Shown here: positions 1 through 11,750 of the stretch, piece by piece
Position numbering within the stretch: the stretch's first letter is position 1
Layout of the letters: each line of letters opens with the position of its first letter
The notes under the pieces: generated by a model
What the model was told of the DNA's origin: nothing
Database searches by the model: none
Seen by the model: the letters and a program-made list of their open reading frames with translations, nothing else
Made by a program: the position numbers and the translations under genes
NCBI GenBank assembly: GCA_034509735.1
Contig: JACGWO010000006.1
Coordinates: forward strand, 33,783,141 to 33,847,140
Length of the DNA stretch: 64,000 nt
DNA from: Sesamum alatum
Taxonomy: Eukaryota > Streptophyta > Magnoliopsida > Lamiales > Pedaliaceae
Reading direction: 5' to 3'

Positions 1-95
1 ACTTTCTTAACCTTTATAATGAACAACACAAACCAGTTTTCCCAATGTGAAAGCACTAAAATAGATACTATTTGCTTAAAATTGTAGAGCAAAAA

Positions 96-435
96 GGAGG
101 ATAATTACACTTTTGCCCATAAATAAAATCATTTATTCCATTTCAATTTTTAAACAATTATCACTTACATTTTTTTATTCTCAAACCAACATTTGTTTGA
201 TGATTTTGGTCATTTTCATTAATTGACTGTTGAAAATCAGATAAATAATTTTTTTTCCAGCCTCACGTGTGCGACACGTGATTCTATCTGTTTGATTTAA
301 CAGTCAACTGAATGATAAATAATCGCAACAAAAAAAGAAGTGCTTGTTTAATGACTAAAAAGGTGTAAGTGGTGTTTGTTTAAGAACTGAAATCGAGTTA
401 GTGATTATTTAAAAACTAAAAAGTGTAATTCTCCC
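96..435. mobile_element. foldback MITE-like element, GGGAGAATTACAC family
   Basis: The two ends are inverted copies of a GGGAGAATTACACTTTT-like sequence, and the inner arms also pair around a CACGTGTGCGACACGTG centre near 265-282. It encodes nothing. Its ends and inner text resemble the elements at 4101-5036 and 5521-6285, so it is one of a local family. No clean target-site duplication could be found, so the boundaries are approximate. Confidence 0.5.
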
Positions 436-1274
436 AGAAAATCTTATTTGGCAATTTGGTGTGAATATAATCCAAATTAATGTAATAAAAAAATGAAAAT
501 ATTTTAGGTGATATTATATTGTTGATGAAATAACAAGGAATGCTGCTTTTCTTGTTTCACAAGCCAAACAAAGCATAAACAAGTAAAGGAAAAAGGAGCA
601 CAAAGTACAATATATAGATCACAATTTTCACGTGCTCAATGTTTTTTTTAAAGAAAAATTGATGAATTATTATTATTTAAAATAAATAAATTTTAATTAT
701 TTATGTCGAATATTAGTATATCCATTTAAGAGCTATGTAAGTAATTGTTTTTTATGTTAAAAATTGTCTAAAAGAAGTAATACAATCACTTAATAGCTCA
801 GAAAAGTTGAACAATTTGATTTTCTAATATAATAAATTAAATAAAGGAATGGTTTTTTTAAGAACAGTAGTGACTATAAAAATTATTTCTTTTTGAAATA
901 TTTGAAATACTAAATTGTACATGTCGTTGCCAAAACATAAATATATTAATTTCTATATTATAGATGATTAAGGTCTAAAAAATTATTGTAAATCAATAAC
1001 AACTAATAGTCATTGCATAGTTGTGATTATTCGACTCGACATGATATTTTACTTTTACTCACGATAATTAACCATGGAAAAAAATTCTATTCTTTTTTTT
1101 TTCTTGTGTATTTACTCTGAACCAATTTTAGAAATTATGACTTTGTTTGGTTCTATCTTTAAAATATTTTTTTTTATTTTGAAAGACAAATAGAGAAGAA
1201 TAAAGATAAATGAAATTTTTAATATGTTTGAACTGTATTTTATATTAATCCAAGATAAATAAAAATAAATTAAA
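436..1274. other. AT-rich spacer, nothing recognised
   Basis: Low-complexity AT-rich DNA without a plausible reading frame or a recognised repeat boundary. Confidence 0.5.
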
Positions 1275-1404
1275 GGCTAAATCTCTTGCTTAGTTATTTG
1301 TTTTTATTTTTCGTCCCACTTTAATCCCACATCTCCTAAATGCACTGTAATAGTTCCTCATCTTTTAAAAAGATCTCACTATGATCCCTGACCATTAAGT
1401 TTTA

Positions 1405-2047
1405 GGGTTGGTTACACTAACCTCTCATACTACTATGGGAATATACAAATTCCCCCCCCCCCCCTCTTATTATCAAAATTACATAAACTTCCCTTTCAAA
1501 GATATCCACCTTACAAATTGCCCCTTCCATTAGTCAACTTAATGGATTTTGCTGATGCCATAAAAAAAATTGGTCTAAACTTCCTATAATACCCTCAACC
1601 TGAATAACTCTATTTTTTATGACTTAATACCCCTTTGGAGTAATTTTTTATTTTTAAATTTAAAAAGGGTGTATATTTGTAACTTTTAGTATATTATTTT
1701 ATTAATATTTTTTTAATCACATATTGTGTATGTGTAGGTTGTGACATTAATTTCTATTCCTAACAATCATTAAAACTTGTAAATTTTGTTGACATTATAT
1801 TATTTTATAGAAAATAAAGCTTATATTTTTGGAAAAAAATACTTGAAGATATTTTGGTCCACTTCTATTTTCAAGTTTATTGAATTATTTTTAGTTTTAT
1901 AAATGGAGGGCAAAATGGTCATTTAAGCATATACCGTTAAATTTGACTAACACATGTTAGTCAGAGGGGGCAATCTGTAATTTTCATAGTAAAAGGGAGG
2001 AATTTGTATATTCCCATAGTAGTAGGGGAGGTCAGTGTAATTAACCC
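1405..2047. mobile_element. nested foldback element with perfect 9-bp TSD
   Basis: The ends GGGTTGGTTACACT and its inverted partner AGTGTAATTAACCC define a 643-bp element. Arms of about 50 bases pair well, including the segment around TACTACTATGGGAATATAC. The 9-bp repeat TAAGTTTTA is perfect on both sides (1396-1404 and 2048-2056). It lies inside the left half of the older element 1275-4028. A C-run sits at 1451-1464. It has no coding capacity. Confidence 0.8.
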
Positions 2048-2175
2048 TAAGTTTTAATGGAATCTAATTAAATTGGATGGAATATTCCACTAATGGGATG
2101 TAAAAGTGAAAAAATTCATGTCTTATAATAATTTAACAATAATTGAAATATCATGTACTCCAATAATATGATTTT

Positions 2176-3386
2176 GGCTAAATTGTATATTTGGTCCCAC
2201 AAAAAAGGGACAGTGCCCTTTTTGGTCCCATGACTTACGGGATTTTGTTTTTTTGTCCCAAAACTATTAAAAGGTTTGCAAAATTAGTTCCAAATGTCTT
2301 TTCCTGTTAAGTTTTAACGGCAAGTGGCAGAATCCGATACCCCAATTGCTAAATTGCTTTTTTGGTCCCAAAAAGAATGAGGGTTTGCTTTTTGGTCCCA
2401 CAATTTACGAAAAAATAATTTGGTACCAAAATTGTTAAAAAAATTGCAAAGTTAGTCTCAAAACTTTAATTTTGTCAATTTTCATAATCAATCAATAAAT
2501 TAATATTGCACAATTTTATTAAATCAACAATCAATCTTTTATTCAATCATTATTAAAATATGCTAATAATTATTTCTTTATATTTATTATAATATAATTT
2601 TTAATATAAATTATTATTTATACTTATATTTATATTACATATAAAAAAATAACAATGTACAAGCCATAACTATAAAACAAAAAAGATAAAAGAAAATAGC
2701 ATTGCATTTAGAAATTGTTGTTATGTGATTGAGAAACTCATTTTCACAACAATTGATATGTGATCGAACAATAAATATTCGTATGTTATTTGAAACTACT
2801 CAATTTTTGATATTGTTTACCGAGCTTGTAATTAGAAAATAAAAAATAAAATGATCAACACATGATATTTTATTATTTTATAGATATAGGTGGTTGTTTG
2901 TTTGTCTAAATATAAAAATAAATAATAATTTATATTAAAAATTACAAATTATATTATAAAAAATATAAATAAATAAATTATTAGTCTATTCAATAGTGAT
3001 TGGATAAGAGCCATTGTTGATTTAATAACATAATTTTTATGTTGTGTATATTGATTTATTGATTAATGTCAAAATTTTGACGAAAATGAAACTTTGGAAC
3101 TCAATTTGCAATTTTTTTTAACATTTTTGGTACCAAAATTATTTTCGTAAATCGTGGGGCCATAAAAGCAAACATCTCACCTTTGTGGGATTAAAAAAGC
3201 AATTGAGCAATTGGGGGGTTAACAGATTTCTGCAACTTGCCGTTAAAAGTTAAAGGAAAAACTCTTTTGGGACTAACTTTGCAAACTTTTTAATAGTTTT
3301 GAGATAAAAAAAATAAAATTTCGTAAATCATGGGACCAAAAATGGGCACTGCCCCTTATTTGTGGGACTAAAAAAGCAATTTAGCT
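2176..3386. mobile_element. 1.2-kb foldback element with perfect 9-bp TSD, nested
   Basis: The ends GGCTAAATTG and CAATTTAGCT are inverted copies. The arms, rich in the phrase TTTTTGGTCCCA, pair over several hundred bases, so almost the whole element could fold on itself. The 9-bp duplication TATGATTTT is exact at 2167-2175 and 3387-3395. The centre is plain AT-rich DNA without a transposase. It is inserted in the element 1275-4028. The type fits a non-autonomous Mutator-like foldback. Confidence 0.8.
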
Positions 3387-4100
3387 TATGATTTTTTATA
3401 ACTAAATGAAATAGAAATACTAATTAAACAACATTTAATTGTTCAGAAAAAGAAATAAATTAACAAATGCAAGTTAAATATATCCTTTAAATTTCGCAAT
3501 GTATTTTGAATTTGGCTTTGAATATAAGTTACTAAAAGATGCATGAGTTTCTCATAAACATTGAGAAATAAAGACCGGGGAAAATAACTAAATAACGAAA
3601 ATATTATAATCAAGTTTGATAAGTGAAAAAGAAAAATCAATTAGTTATAATAATGAAAAAGAATATGTTGATTGAGATTCATACAAATTCTTTTTATTTT
3701 ATATTTTGCATTTAATACCTAAACATAAAAAATATTTATTGCATTTGATTTTCTTTTTGAATAATTAGTAGTTATTTTGTTAATATTTGATTTTTGTTTA
3801 GTTATACCATGATATTTTTAATAATGGTAAATTATTAAAGTACATGAATTTTTTAATCCCTAATTAGCGGAATATTCCTTCCAGTTTAATTAGATTATGT
3901 TAAATTTAACGATCATGGATCATTGTGAATCTATTTAAAAGATGAGGGATTACTATGATCTATTTGAGAGATGAGGGACTAAAATGGGATGAAAAGTGAA
4001 GATGAAGGACTAATGAAGAGATTTGACCTAACTTAAAATACACCAAATTGTGTGTTTGTTTAAACATAAAAAAAAAAAAAAAAAAAACCCATTTCAAATA

Positions 4101-5036
4101 GGGAGAATTACACCTTTGGTCTCTCAAACTATACCGTTAATTCACTTTTAGTCCTCAACTGCCATCAAATATAACGGAAGCACGTGAGGCTTCATGGATG
4201 GGGCAAAAAAGAAAAAAAAAAAAAACCAACATTTCCCACCTAAAAAGTGCCCTCTTAAAGGTTTATGAAAAAAACACTCATTTTTAATTCTATTTTTTTT
4301 TTTTATTTTCAGACATTGACAAAGAAAGACCTAAACAATATGAGTTCAATATCTTCTTTTAGGATTAAATATTTTAGCCATTCTCATGTAAATTCAGAAG
4401 CCCAGTCTCCGTTATTTTGCAATTATGAAAACTAGAAAAAATATGATTATTTGCTACGATTAATTACTATGGTCAAAGAGAAAAAATCGTGGTGAATACA
4501 AATTAACCACAATTTTACAACGGCATTAACCGTGTTTCTACAGGTGTGGCAAAAAACATGGCAAATATTTTAGCTATGCCTGAAAATCATGACAAATATT
4601 AATTGATAGTGATAAGTATTTAAATTTTTGCATTGATTTTGTTTAATCGTGATTAATAGTATTGATTTATCACGATTCTTGACCCATGGTCATTTATAAT
4701 ATAGTGAAAAATTGATTTTTTATAGTGGAATTTGAGCCCTCACTGTTGAAATCATAGACTTCTCGCAACCCGAATAGAAGGTATCATACTTGCTCAAATT
4801 GTAATAATTAAAAAGATAAAAAATAAGTGTTTTCTTCCTAAACTATGAAGAGGGTCATTTCAAGCACGAAAGGGTAGTTTTTGTCCCCTCCCATCACCCA
4901 CGAGGTTTAATGATGGAAAGAACCAATTCTGTCAAAAAAAAAAAAACTATTTGGAGATTAAAATTGACCCCATTATTATTTGACGACCAAAAGCGAATTA
5001 GTGATATAAATTGATGACTAAAATCATAATTCTTCC
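4101..5036. mobile_element. foldback element, GGGAGAATTACAC family, 9-bp TSD
   Basis: The left end GGGAGAATTACACC and the inverted right end GGAAGAATTATGA pair, as do arm segments such as TTCACTTTTAGTCCTC. The flanking 9-mers TTTCAAATA (4092-4100) and TTTGAAATA (5037-5045) differ at one base. Inside are A-runs and no usable reading frame. It is related to the elements at 96-435 and 5521-6285. Confidence 0.72.
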
Positions 5037-5045
5037 TTTGAAATA

Positions 5046-5520
5046 TTTTTAACTGGTTTTGGAACAAAACAATTGACAACAGATACAGGGCTAGATTCTT
5101 TTTTTTTTAAAGGTAAATTGTATTAATAAATATAAATAAAAAACCCTCCAAGGGTAAAATGGGAACATCGTAACGGGGTCACAGCACCAGTCTCTTGGCT
5201 CGAGGAATATAGATTTGCGTGGGAGGACCACTTATAGGCGCTTCAGGGTCAAAATTAACCCTAAGATTAAATAAAGGGTTTCAAGTTCAGAATTTATTCC
5301 TGCACTTTTTCGTAGTTATTGCCTTTTCTTTAAGCGGTAAAAAACATACTTCGAGCAATTTCTTTTCTTTTTTATTCCCTTCAAAATTTATATAACTTAT
5401 TACATCATTCATTACATTTAAATATTAAAAATTAATAAATACATTAGTAATATGATATCGTAGAGTACATTAATAAAATAAATATATAATCAAGAAATTT
5501 TTATGGAAATAGATGTATAT
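5046..5520. other. spacer, nothing recognised
   Basis: AT-rich DNA with a T-run at 5099-5108. No coding frame, repeat boundary or RNA gene recognised. Confidence 0.4.
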
Positions 5521-6285
5521 GGGGAAAATTACATTTTTAGTTTTTAAACATTATCACTTATTTGACTTCAGTCCCTAAATAATTATCAATAGCATTTTCG
5601 ATCCCTAAACTTGTGTTTTTTGTTTTCACTGTTTTGATCTTTTATGTCAATTGACCGTTAAATCAAATGGAAGGAATTATGTGCTGTGTACGTGAAGTTA
5701 GGAAGGAGGCGCGAAAAAAAATTGTTTTTGTCTGATTTAATTGTCAATTAATAAATATAAGGGTAAATTACAACTACCTTTCATGAGGTTTGACATTATT
5801 ATAAATATTTACTCATTATTTTGAAAAATTATAAATACCCTCTGAGGTTTGTAATTTTTAACCAAAGGCCTGGAATTATTCATTTTGCACTTGAATTTTT
5901 TTATTAAAATTATAGAAAAATCAACCGAGGCAAATTATATTATTGCTCCTCTGTGTAAAAAATTTAAGAACTCTCTTCTGCGCATTGTAGTCCAAACTTT
6001 TTTTAAAAATTAAATAAAAAACAATTCGGTGCATAGGGCATTTTGGTCAATTCACCCATAAAATGGATGAAAATGTGTTATTTGTTAGAAGTTTACAACC
6101 TTTAGGAGGTATTTATAATTTTTCAAATAATGAGAAAGTATTTATCATTATACCAAATTTCATAAGAAATAGTTGTAATTTACCCTAAATATAACCAAAA
6201 TCGTAAAGAATGTCAATTTAGGGATCAAAGAGCTTGAACTCATTTTTTATCTACAATTAACCCACAATTAAAAATGTACTCCTCC
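5521..6285. mobile_element. older foldback element interrupted by the element 5761-6185
   Basis: After removing the younger insertion, the two halves form inverted arms. GGGGAAAATTACATTTTT pairs with the end at 6266-6285, the GATCCCTAAA segments pair, and the inner arms meet near the TTAATTGTCAATTAATAA stretch. It is the same family as 96-435 by its inner wording. No TSD could be recognised, so the outer limits are approximate. Confidence 0.5.
5761..6185. mobile_element. 425-bp foldback element with perfect 9-bp TSD
   Basis: The ends GGGTAAATTACAACTA and TAGTTGTAATTTACCC are perfect inverted copies, and the arms stay paired for about 90 bases. The 9-bp direct repeat TAAATATAA is exact at 5752-5760 and 6186-6194. 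No coding capacity. Mutator-like by TSD length. Confidence 0.8.
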
Positions 6286-6324
6286 ATTAAGAAAAGCTAT
6301 ACATATTATGTACAGCTACTTTAA

Positions 6325-7746
6325 AGGGTGTTTGGCTGAACTTATTTAAGACATCTATAAATTCATATATCTTATAAAATACTTTCAAGGTATATAAGAA
6401 ATTAGATTTTATTTTTGAAATAAGCTCTTGAAGTACTTAGATGAAATAAAATTATGAAACTTATAAAGACGTTGGTTATAACAATTTTATGATTAATTTG
6501 ACTGAATTTGTTAAAGTTTAATTAGAAATAAGAGGGTGTTTGGTGGGACCTTATTAGCTCCTTAAAATGTTTTAGAGCTCATAAGATGTTGTAAAACGTT
6601 TGATCGAATTTTCAGAAGGAGCTTATATAAGATTAAAAAAATTAGAGATTAGGAGCTTATAAATTGCTTTAAAAAAGTAAGGAGTTTCCAACATTTTCTT
6701 AACACGTTAGTTATTTTTATTTCAAATTATGAACTACATATTTGTCAATATCAGTAATACATGACAAGCTTCACAATCTTATTTTATCCAATCACTTCAG
6801 TAGCTACTTTTTAAAATAAGATCTAGCACCGTATAAGCTAAAAAATATATTAAAAGATGTTTGAAAGCTTATATGTTGAAAAGTGTTTGGAAAAATTTTC
6901 AGAAAAATAACTTACACTACAAGAAAATAGAATAATTAGCGATAAAAAATCAAGTGACAATCTTAATATTGTCACTAATTATATATATTTAGTGACAAGA
7001 ATGTTTATTTTGTCACAATAATAATTTTTATAATTTTAATAATTATTATTATTTATTAAAAATTGTTATTATTGACAAAAAAATGTGTATAAAATTGTCA
7101 CTAAATACAATTAGTAACTCATGTATAGTGACAACCTAGTGACAACATATATTTGTTGTCACTATATTGTGTTGTCACTAAGTTGTCACTATAGATGAGT
7201 CACTAATTGTATTTAGTGATAATTTTATACATAATTTTTGTCACTAATAAATATATAATGACAAGATAAAAAATATTTTCACTTAATATATATTTTTAGT
7301 GATAACTTTAAAATTATCATTTCATATTTTATTACTAATATCATATTTTCTTGTAGTTTTATAAGATCCAGAAATTAGATGTTCAGAGTTTAACAAAAGT
7401 AAAGAGTTCCCAACTTCATTTTGTTAACAAACTCATTCATTGTTCATATTAATACAACATTACACTATTAATATTTTATAAGCTCTATTATCTTAATTTT
7501 AAATATTATAGGAGCTTAATTTTGAAATAAGATCTAATATCTTATAAGATGCATGAACTTATCAGATATTTTAAATACGCTGAGCAGAAATCCTCTAAAG
7601 TCAGAATTCCTATTTTTTCTTAACCTATAAATTCATAACATCTTATTTTTAGATCTTATAATCTAATTCTCTGAAAAATTTACCCCAACACTTTTCAACC
7701 TCTTATAGAATAATTTGAAAATTTTATAAACTCATCCAAACACCAT
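6325..7746. repeat. overlapping remnants of GGGTGTTTGG foldback elements
   Basis: Two left ends (GGGTGTTTGGCTGAACTTA at about 6327 and GGGTGTTTGGTGGGACC at about 6534) find degraded inverted partners near 7560-7596 and 7690-7746 (CATCCAAACACCA). The arms are rich in CTTATAAG words. The CACTA element 6915-7358 sits inside. A similar degraded unit lies at 10,578-10,920. The superfamily is uncertain because no TSD survives. Confidence 0.4.
6915..7358. mobile_element. CACTA-type snap-back MITE
   Basis: It starts CACTACAAGAAAAT and ends in the inverted copy ATTTTCTTGTAGTT (one terminal base changed). These are the standard CACTA/Spm ends, flanked by the expected 3-bp duplication TTA (6912-6914, 7359-7361). 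The interior is a near-complete palindrome: 7077-7147 pairs with about 7176-7252, and 7139-7162 is a perfect 24-base inverted repeat. The word GTGACAA/TTGTCAC recurs throughout. No transposase, so non-autonomous. Confidence 0.78.
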
Positions 7747-7780
7747 AGTAATCGAAACCTAGCCAGTTATATTATTTTAT

Positions 7781-8053
7781 GAGTTTTTTTTTTTTTTTTT
7801 GAAGTGAAAACGATGAATATTATTAATTGAATTAAATCGAATGCAATTCGTCCTGTCGACTATTACAACAATTACAACAATCATAATTTGATCAACAATA
7901 TCACATAAGTTAAATTTAAACAACCCCTTACTATTAAAGTATACACAATCCTACTATACAGTAGACTATCCTCCTACTCATTGGTGGGGTTCAAACCCAT
8001 AACGTCTAAAGTCATTGAACCTCAACCTTAACTATTAGGCCAAGAGATTGTTG
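7781..8053 (-). mobile_element. tRNA-derived SINE
   Basis: Read on the minus strand, the unit begins with a pol III A-box-like segment (TGGCCTAATAGTTAAGG, from 8026-8042), followed about 40 bases later by a B-box-like segment (GGGTTTGAACCCC, near 7986-7998). It ends in an A-rich tail, seen as the T-run at 7784-7801 on the plus strand. The flanks carry an imperfect 15-bp direct repeat (13 of 15) at 7766-7780 and 8054-8068, as expected for target-primed insertion. The family is unnamed. Confidence 0.6.
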
Positions 8054-8068
8054 GTTATATGTTTTTAT

Positions 8069-8622
8069 TAGTTAGTTTTCATTGTGTTTTCAGTTGTGGA
8101 CATAACAAGTATAGATCACACAGGGATGGATCCGGAAGTGAAAATTTGAGGGGAAAAAAATATTACAATTATACATTAAATTCAGATTGCCACATTATTG
8201 GGAGGCAATTAAAGTAATTGGGATAAAAAAAAATTAAAATAATTACAAAACATGAGCGGGACAATATATGAAAAAAATATAAATAAAATTATGTACCACC
8301 TTTCAAAAATTACAAAACTCCCATGTCCCCGTTGGATCCGTCATTGAGACTACTTATCATGTGATTTATATTCATTTGTATAGGATCTTGACTAGAATTT
8401 TCCAAATTATCAAAGAATTTTCAATCATTCCAATTGGTTGATCATGCAGTTTTAATCGTGTAAGAATAAATCTGCACTGGGAATATAATGTTCATTGAAG
8501 ACCATAAAGGAAAGACCTACTAGAATTTGGATTAAATTCTTTTTTTTTTTTCTTTTCGAAAATTGGAATAATTCAATTAGGCAACAATTTATTTGGTTTC
8601 CTTGACCATTTATTTTTTCATA
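8069..8622. other. spacer with weak inverted GGATCC arms
   Basis: AT-rich sequence. GATGGATCCGGAAGTG near 8124 and the end GTTGGATCCGTCATTG near 8332 form a weak inverted pair about 220 bases apart, perhaps a decayed MITE. No gene seen. Confidence 0.3.
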
Positions 8623-9866
8623 GGGCTAAATACACTTTCTACCTCTAAAGTACGTTAAGATTGCATTCAACCCTAAGCTATAAATGGTAACAAAACCTCC
8701 CTCATAATGATTTTTTGGATTAAAATGACTTTATTATTTACGCCCCTAAAATAATTTATTAAAATTATTCTCTTGAAATATAATTTGAATTATTATAAAT
8801 TTTTTTTTTATTTAAAATTAGTTATTTTTATAATTATAAAGATGTATAAACTCTATAAATTTACGTTCCTTGTATTTTTGATATAACTGTTGAAAAATTT
8901 ACGTAATTTGTTCTTTGTATTGTTATATGTGTATTGAACTTTAACTTTTTTTTAAAAAAAAATATAATCAGTACGATTTTAAAATATTATGTCCAACATA
9001 TATATACACTGTAAAATATGTAAATTTATACATATAATTTATCTATAATATAACATAATATTTTCTATAAAATTATATGCATTGTTTATATAATTACATC
9101 AAAATTTACAGATATTTACATGTATATTTTTAACATAAATATATTTATTTTGTAAAATATATTTGCATATATTGAGCTTGTAAATATTTTTTGGATTATA
9201 TAACTTGTGAAAAGCTATAAATTTTAAATATTAGTTTTAAGAAAAAGTTTGAGTAAAAATTTGGGGCTAAATGTTTTTATAGTCCCATAAAATTAGTTTA
9301 ATATTTTTTTTTAGCACCACAACTTAGGAGGTGATGATTTCAGTCCCATAAAACATGATTTTAGGTACTTTTAATCCCAAGTTAATGGTCGTGATTTTGT
9401 GTATTTTTAGTCCCATCAAGTACGATTTTAGGTATTTTTAGTCCCGTTATTTTAAATATTTTTAGTCCCAAGTTATCGGTTGTTAACAGACATGTGCAAA
9501 GCACATGACTTTTTTGGGACTAAAAATTAATACCTTATTTCGTATTTTATGGGACTGAAATTATCACCTATCTAAGTTGTGGTACAAAAAAAATAATAAT
9601 AACCTAATTTTATGGGACTAAAAAAAAATTTGATCACCCAAAAATTTAAAACATTGGAGGTAGTTTTGGGGGAATTTTTTTTAGTGAAACCTCCTTTAGG
9701 GAGTGAGATGAAAAAAGTATAGAGGTATATAAAAAGAGCATTTTTGTCATATCAATATCAATTTATTTTGTCAGAAATGTTCTATTATATTTCTATTATA
9801 TTTCATACTTTCGGAGGGTGAATGCAACTACATATATTCTTCAGGAATACAAAATGTATTCAGCCC
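8623..9866. mobile_element. foldback element hosting the element 9263-9639
   Basis: The left end GGGCTAAATACACTTT and the inverted right end GGGCTGAATACATTTT pair, followed by matching arms with TTGCATTCAACCCT / TTGCATTCACCCTC. The middle is long AT-rich DNA without a transposase. Its flanks share no convincing TSD, so mechanism and exact limits are uncertain. Confidence 0.55.
9263..9639. mobile_element. 377-bp foldback with 8-bp direct repeat, TTTTTAGTCCCA-rich
   Basis: The arms GGGGCTAAATG...TAGTCCCATAAAATTAG and their inverse pair across the element, with a centre at the ACATGTGCAAAGCACATG palindrome (about 9489-9507). AAAAATTT flanks both sides (9255-9262 and 9640-9647), giving an 8-bp duplication, or 9 bp with one mismatch. 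It is nested in 8623-9866. TSD length is compatible with hAT or Mutator. Confidence 0.68.
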
Positions 9867-11549
9867 AATCCAATATCCTCCAACAAAATATTAATCTCCT
9901 TGCACTCCTAACATAAACACCATAATAAATTTGAATTATTCACGTAAAATTGTTAGTTATAGATAGAAATGTAATGATACTAGACAGTAAAACACAATTA
10001 TTGTTATTACGAATTTGTCGGGTTAAGGTTTTCTGAATGAATTTAGCTAGGGGATTGCTATCCTTAGTGGACAATATACGCATTAAATCTTTCGATTAGG
10101 AGACCTACAAAACATATTACCGTCAGAACCACATCGGCAAGGGTAATAACTTTTCGATACTTAAGTAATACAAGTAATAGGAGAAAAAAATATAAATGTC
10201 GTAACAATGTTACGGTACCTGAAGCATGGATGTCGATTGTTTATAGATTTTCCCTAATTATACGATTTCACGTGAATCACAGACATCAAAATTATCGAAT
10301 AGTCACAGTTAATCCATACATTAATGGGTTTTCGAGTTACCGAAGTTAGATGATAAAGACTCTAAATGAACAAAAATAGATCCACATTTTATCTTTTGGT
10401 CGAAATTGAGCTGGGGTAGGTCTAGGTACGGCCTTCATAAGATTATCAAATTACCCCCAAAGCAAATATCACAACCATATATGAATTAATAATTCATAAT
10501 GTAGTAGAATAACAGCTAAATGGATGGCATCAAATAAGTTATTTGGTATAAGCAAAGTTTCTAATTTGAAATTACGAATGCGTTTGGTTGAACTTATAAA
10601 CTTTTCAAAAGATCTCATAAGAAGCTTGAGAGCTTATAAGCTCAAATCATCTTTCTTATAAGTTCTTTAAAGCTCTTTAATCTCAATTTCTAATAGATCA
10701 TAAAAATATTCTCACAATTTTCACGTTTACATTTCATATAATTGACGTTTTTCCTCCCAAATCAAAATATCTGTGTATATAATTTTGCATTATAATAATT
10801 TGATAGTTTTTTGATCATTATTACAATACAAAAAATTTATTATACCAAATGTTTTAACATCTTATTTATCAAAACATTTCAAAAGCATATAACATTTCTA
10901 AAATAAACTTAGCTAAATACCCTTTTAAGTAGACTAGAACTCTTTTTAATTTCTAGTATCAAACAATAAAAATTAGGTTAATTTACATTGTGAACTCCAA
11001 AAATTCGAAATTTCACTTTCCTCCAAAAGAAACTTAAAAATTATCCTTTGCACCCCTTCTGAAAATAGTCCACAAATGGACGTGGGAAATTAATATTTTA
11101 TCCTCAAATTTTGTAAATTTTAAAAGATAATCAAATGCTAAATTATTAAATATAACTTCGCATCCTACGTACGTTGACAATAAAACCCACATAATTGTGA
11201 TGTAACATGAATTTAGAGGTTTAAGGAGAAACTTTTTATGGAGATACGAAATACTATGATGACTGCTGCCTTAATTAGCGTTTAACAACTGCCTACGCTG
11301 TTACCCACTTCCCCTCCCCCCTGCCCAAACATATATAATATTTACCCTATATAAAATGCTATAATGCTGTCTTAATAACCATACTTCTTGTCCCCTACTT
11401 TGAATCAATTCATTGCAATCAAGATACAAGATTTTGGTCAAAAAAGGGGAAAAAAAGGCTATCTGATCATATTTTTCGCACTGTATCTGGCTTTCTTGGC
11501 AATTATGTGTGCATGAACATTAAACTTTCGATGCACATATATGAATTTT
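9867..11549. other. AT-rich spacer with one degraded foldback
   Basis: No coding sequence found. A weak inverted pair near 10,578 (GCGTTTGGTTGAACTTATA) and 10,900-10,920 (AACTTAGCTAAATACCC) looks like a decayed relative of the GGGTGTTTGG units at 6325-7746. A CTATATAAAATG motif at about 11,347 resembles a plant TATA box, but nothing transcribed can be identified after it. Confidence 0.35.
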
Positions 11550-11750
11550 GGGAAAAATGCAAGTAATCCTCTATGGTATTACAAATGAGCAAATTATTTT
11601 TTATGAAAAATAAAATAGCAATTTATCTTCTTGTGGGAGGTAAACTGTTCCATTTCAAAGAACACGGGGAGGTTAATTGCTATTTCTTTTTCATAGGGGA
11701 ATAATTTGCTCATTTGCAATATCACAAGTAGGTAGATTGCATTCAACCTT
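11550..11750. mobile_element. 201-bp foldback MITE with 9-bp TSD
   Basis: The inverted ends GGGAAAAATGCAAGTAATCC and the reverse of the GGTAGATTGCATTCAACCTT end pair. The arms meet in AAATGAGCAAATTATT segments, so nearly all of it folds back. The flanking 9-mers ATGAATTTT (11,541-11,549) and ATGAATTTA (11,751-11,759) differ at one base. Mutator-like by TSD length, non-coding. Confidence 0.7.

Larger units (their letters stand above)
1275..4028. mobile_element. long-TIR foldback transposon (MULE-like), host of two nested insertions
   Basis: The left end (GGCTAAATCTCTT) and the reverse complement of the right end (GGTCAAATCTCTT) match, and the arms continue to pair for more than 150 bases. The flanks carry a 9-bp direct repeat with one mismatch (TAAATTAAA at 1266-1274, TAACTTAAA at 4029-4037). 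A 9-bp duplication is the hallmark of Mutator-like elements. No transposase is present, so it is non-autonomous. It holds two younger foldbacks at 1405-2047 and 2176-3386, which explains its 2.75 kb span. Assignment to Mutator rests only on TSD length and TIR style. Confidence 0.7.

Noticed and set aside
1451..1464. C-run as a possible functional tract
   Set aside because: A homopolymer in a MITE arm, matched by a weaker G-rich partner on the other arm. No further signal.
3443..5079. Short AT-rich frames in the first 12 kb
   Set aside because: Phe/Leu/Ile/Lys-rich translations typical of random AT-rich sequence, lying inside foldback elements.
11330..11420. Promoter of a host gene (CTATATAAAATG)
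   Set aside because: No coding sequence follows within reach, only MITEs and a copia fossil. A TATA-like word is expected by chance in AT-rich DNA.
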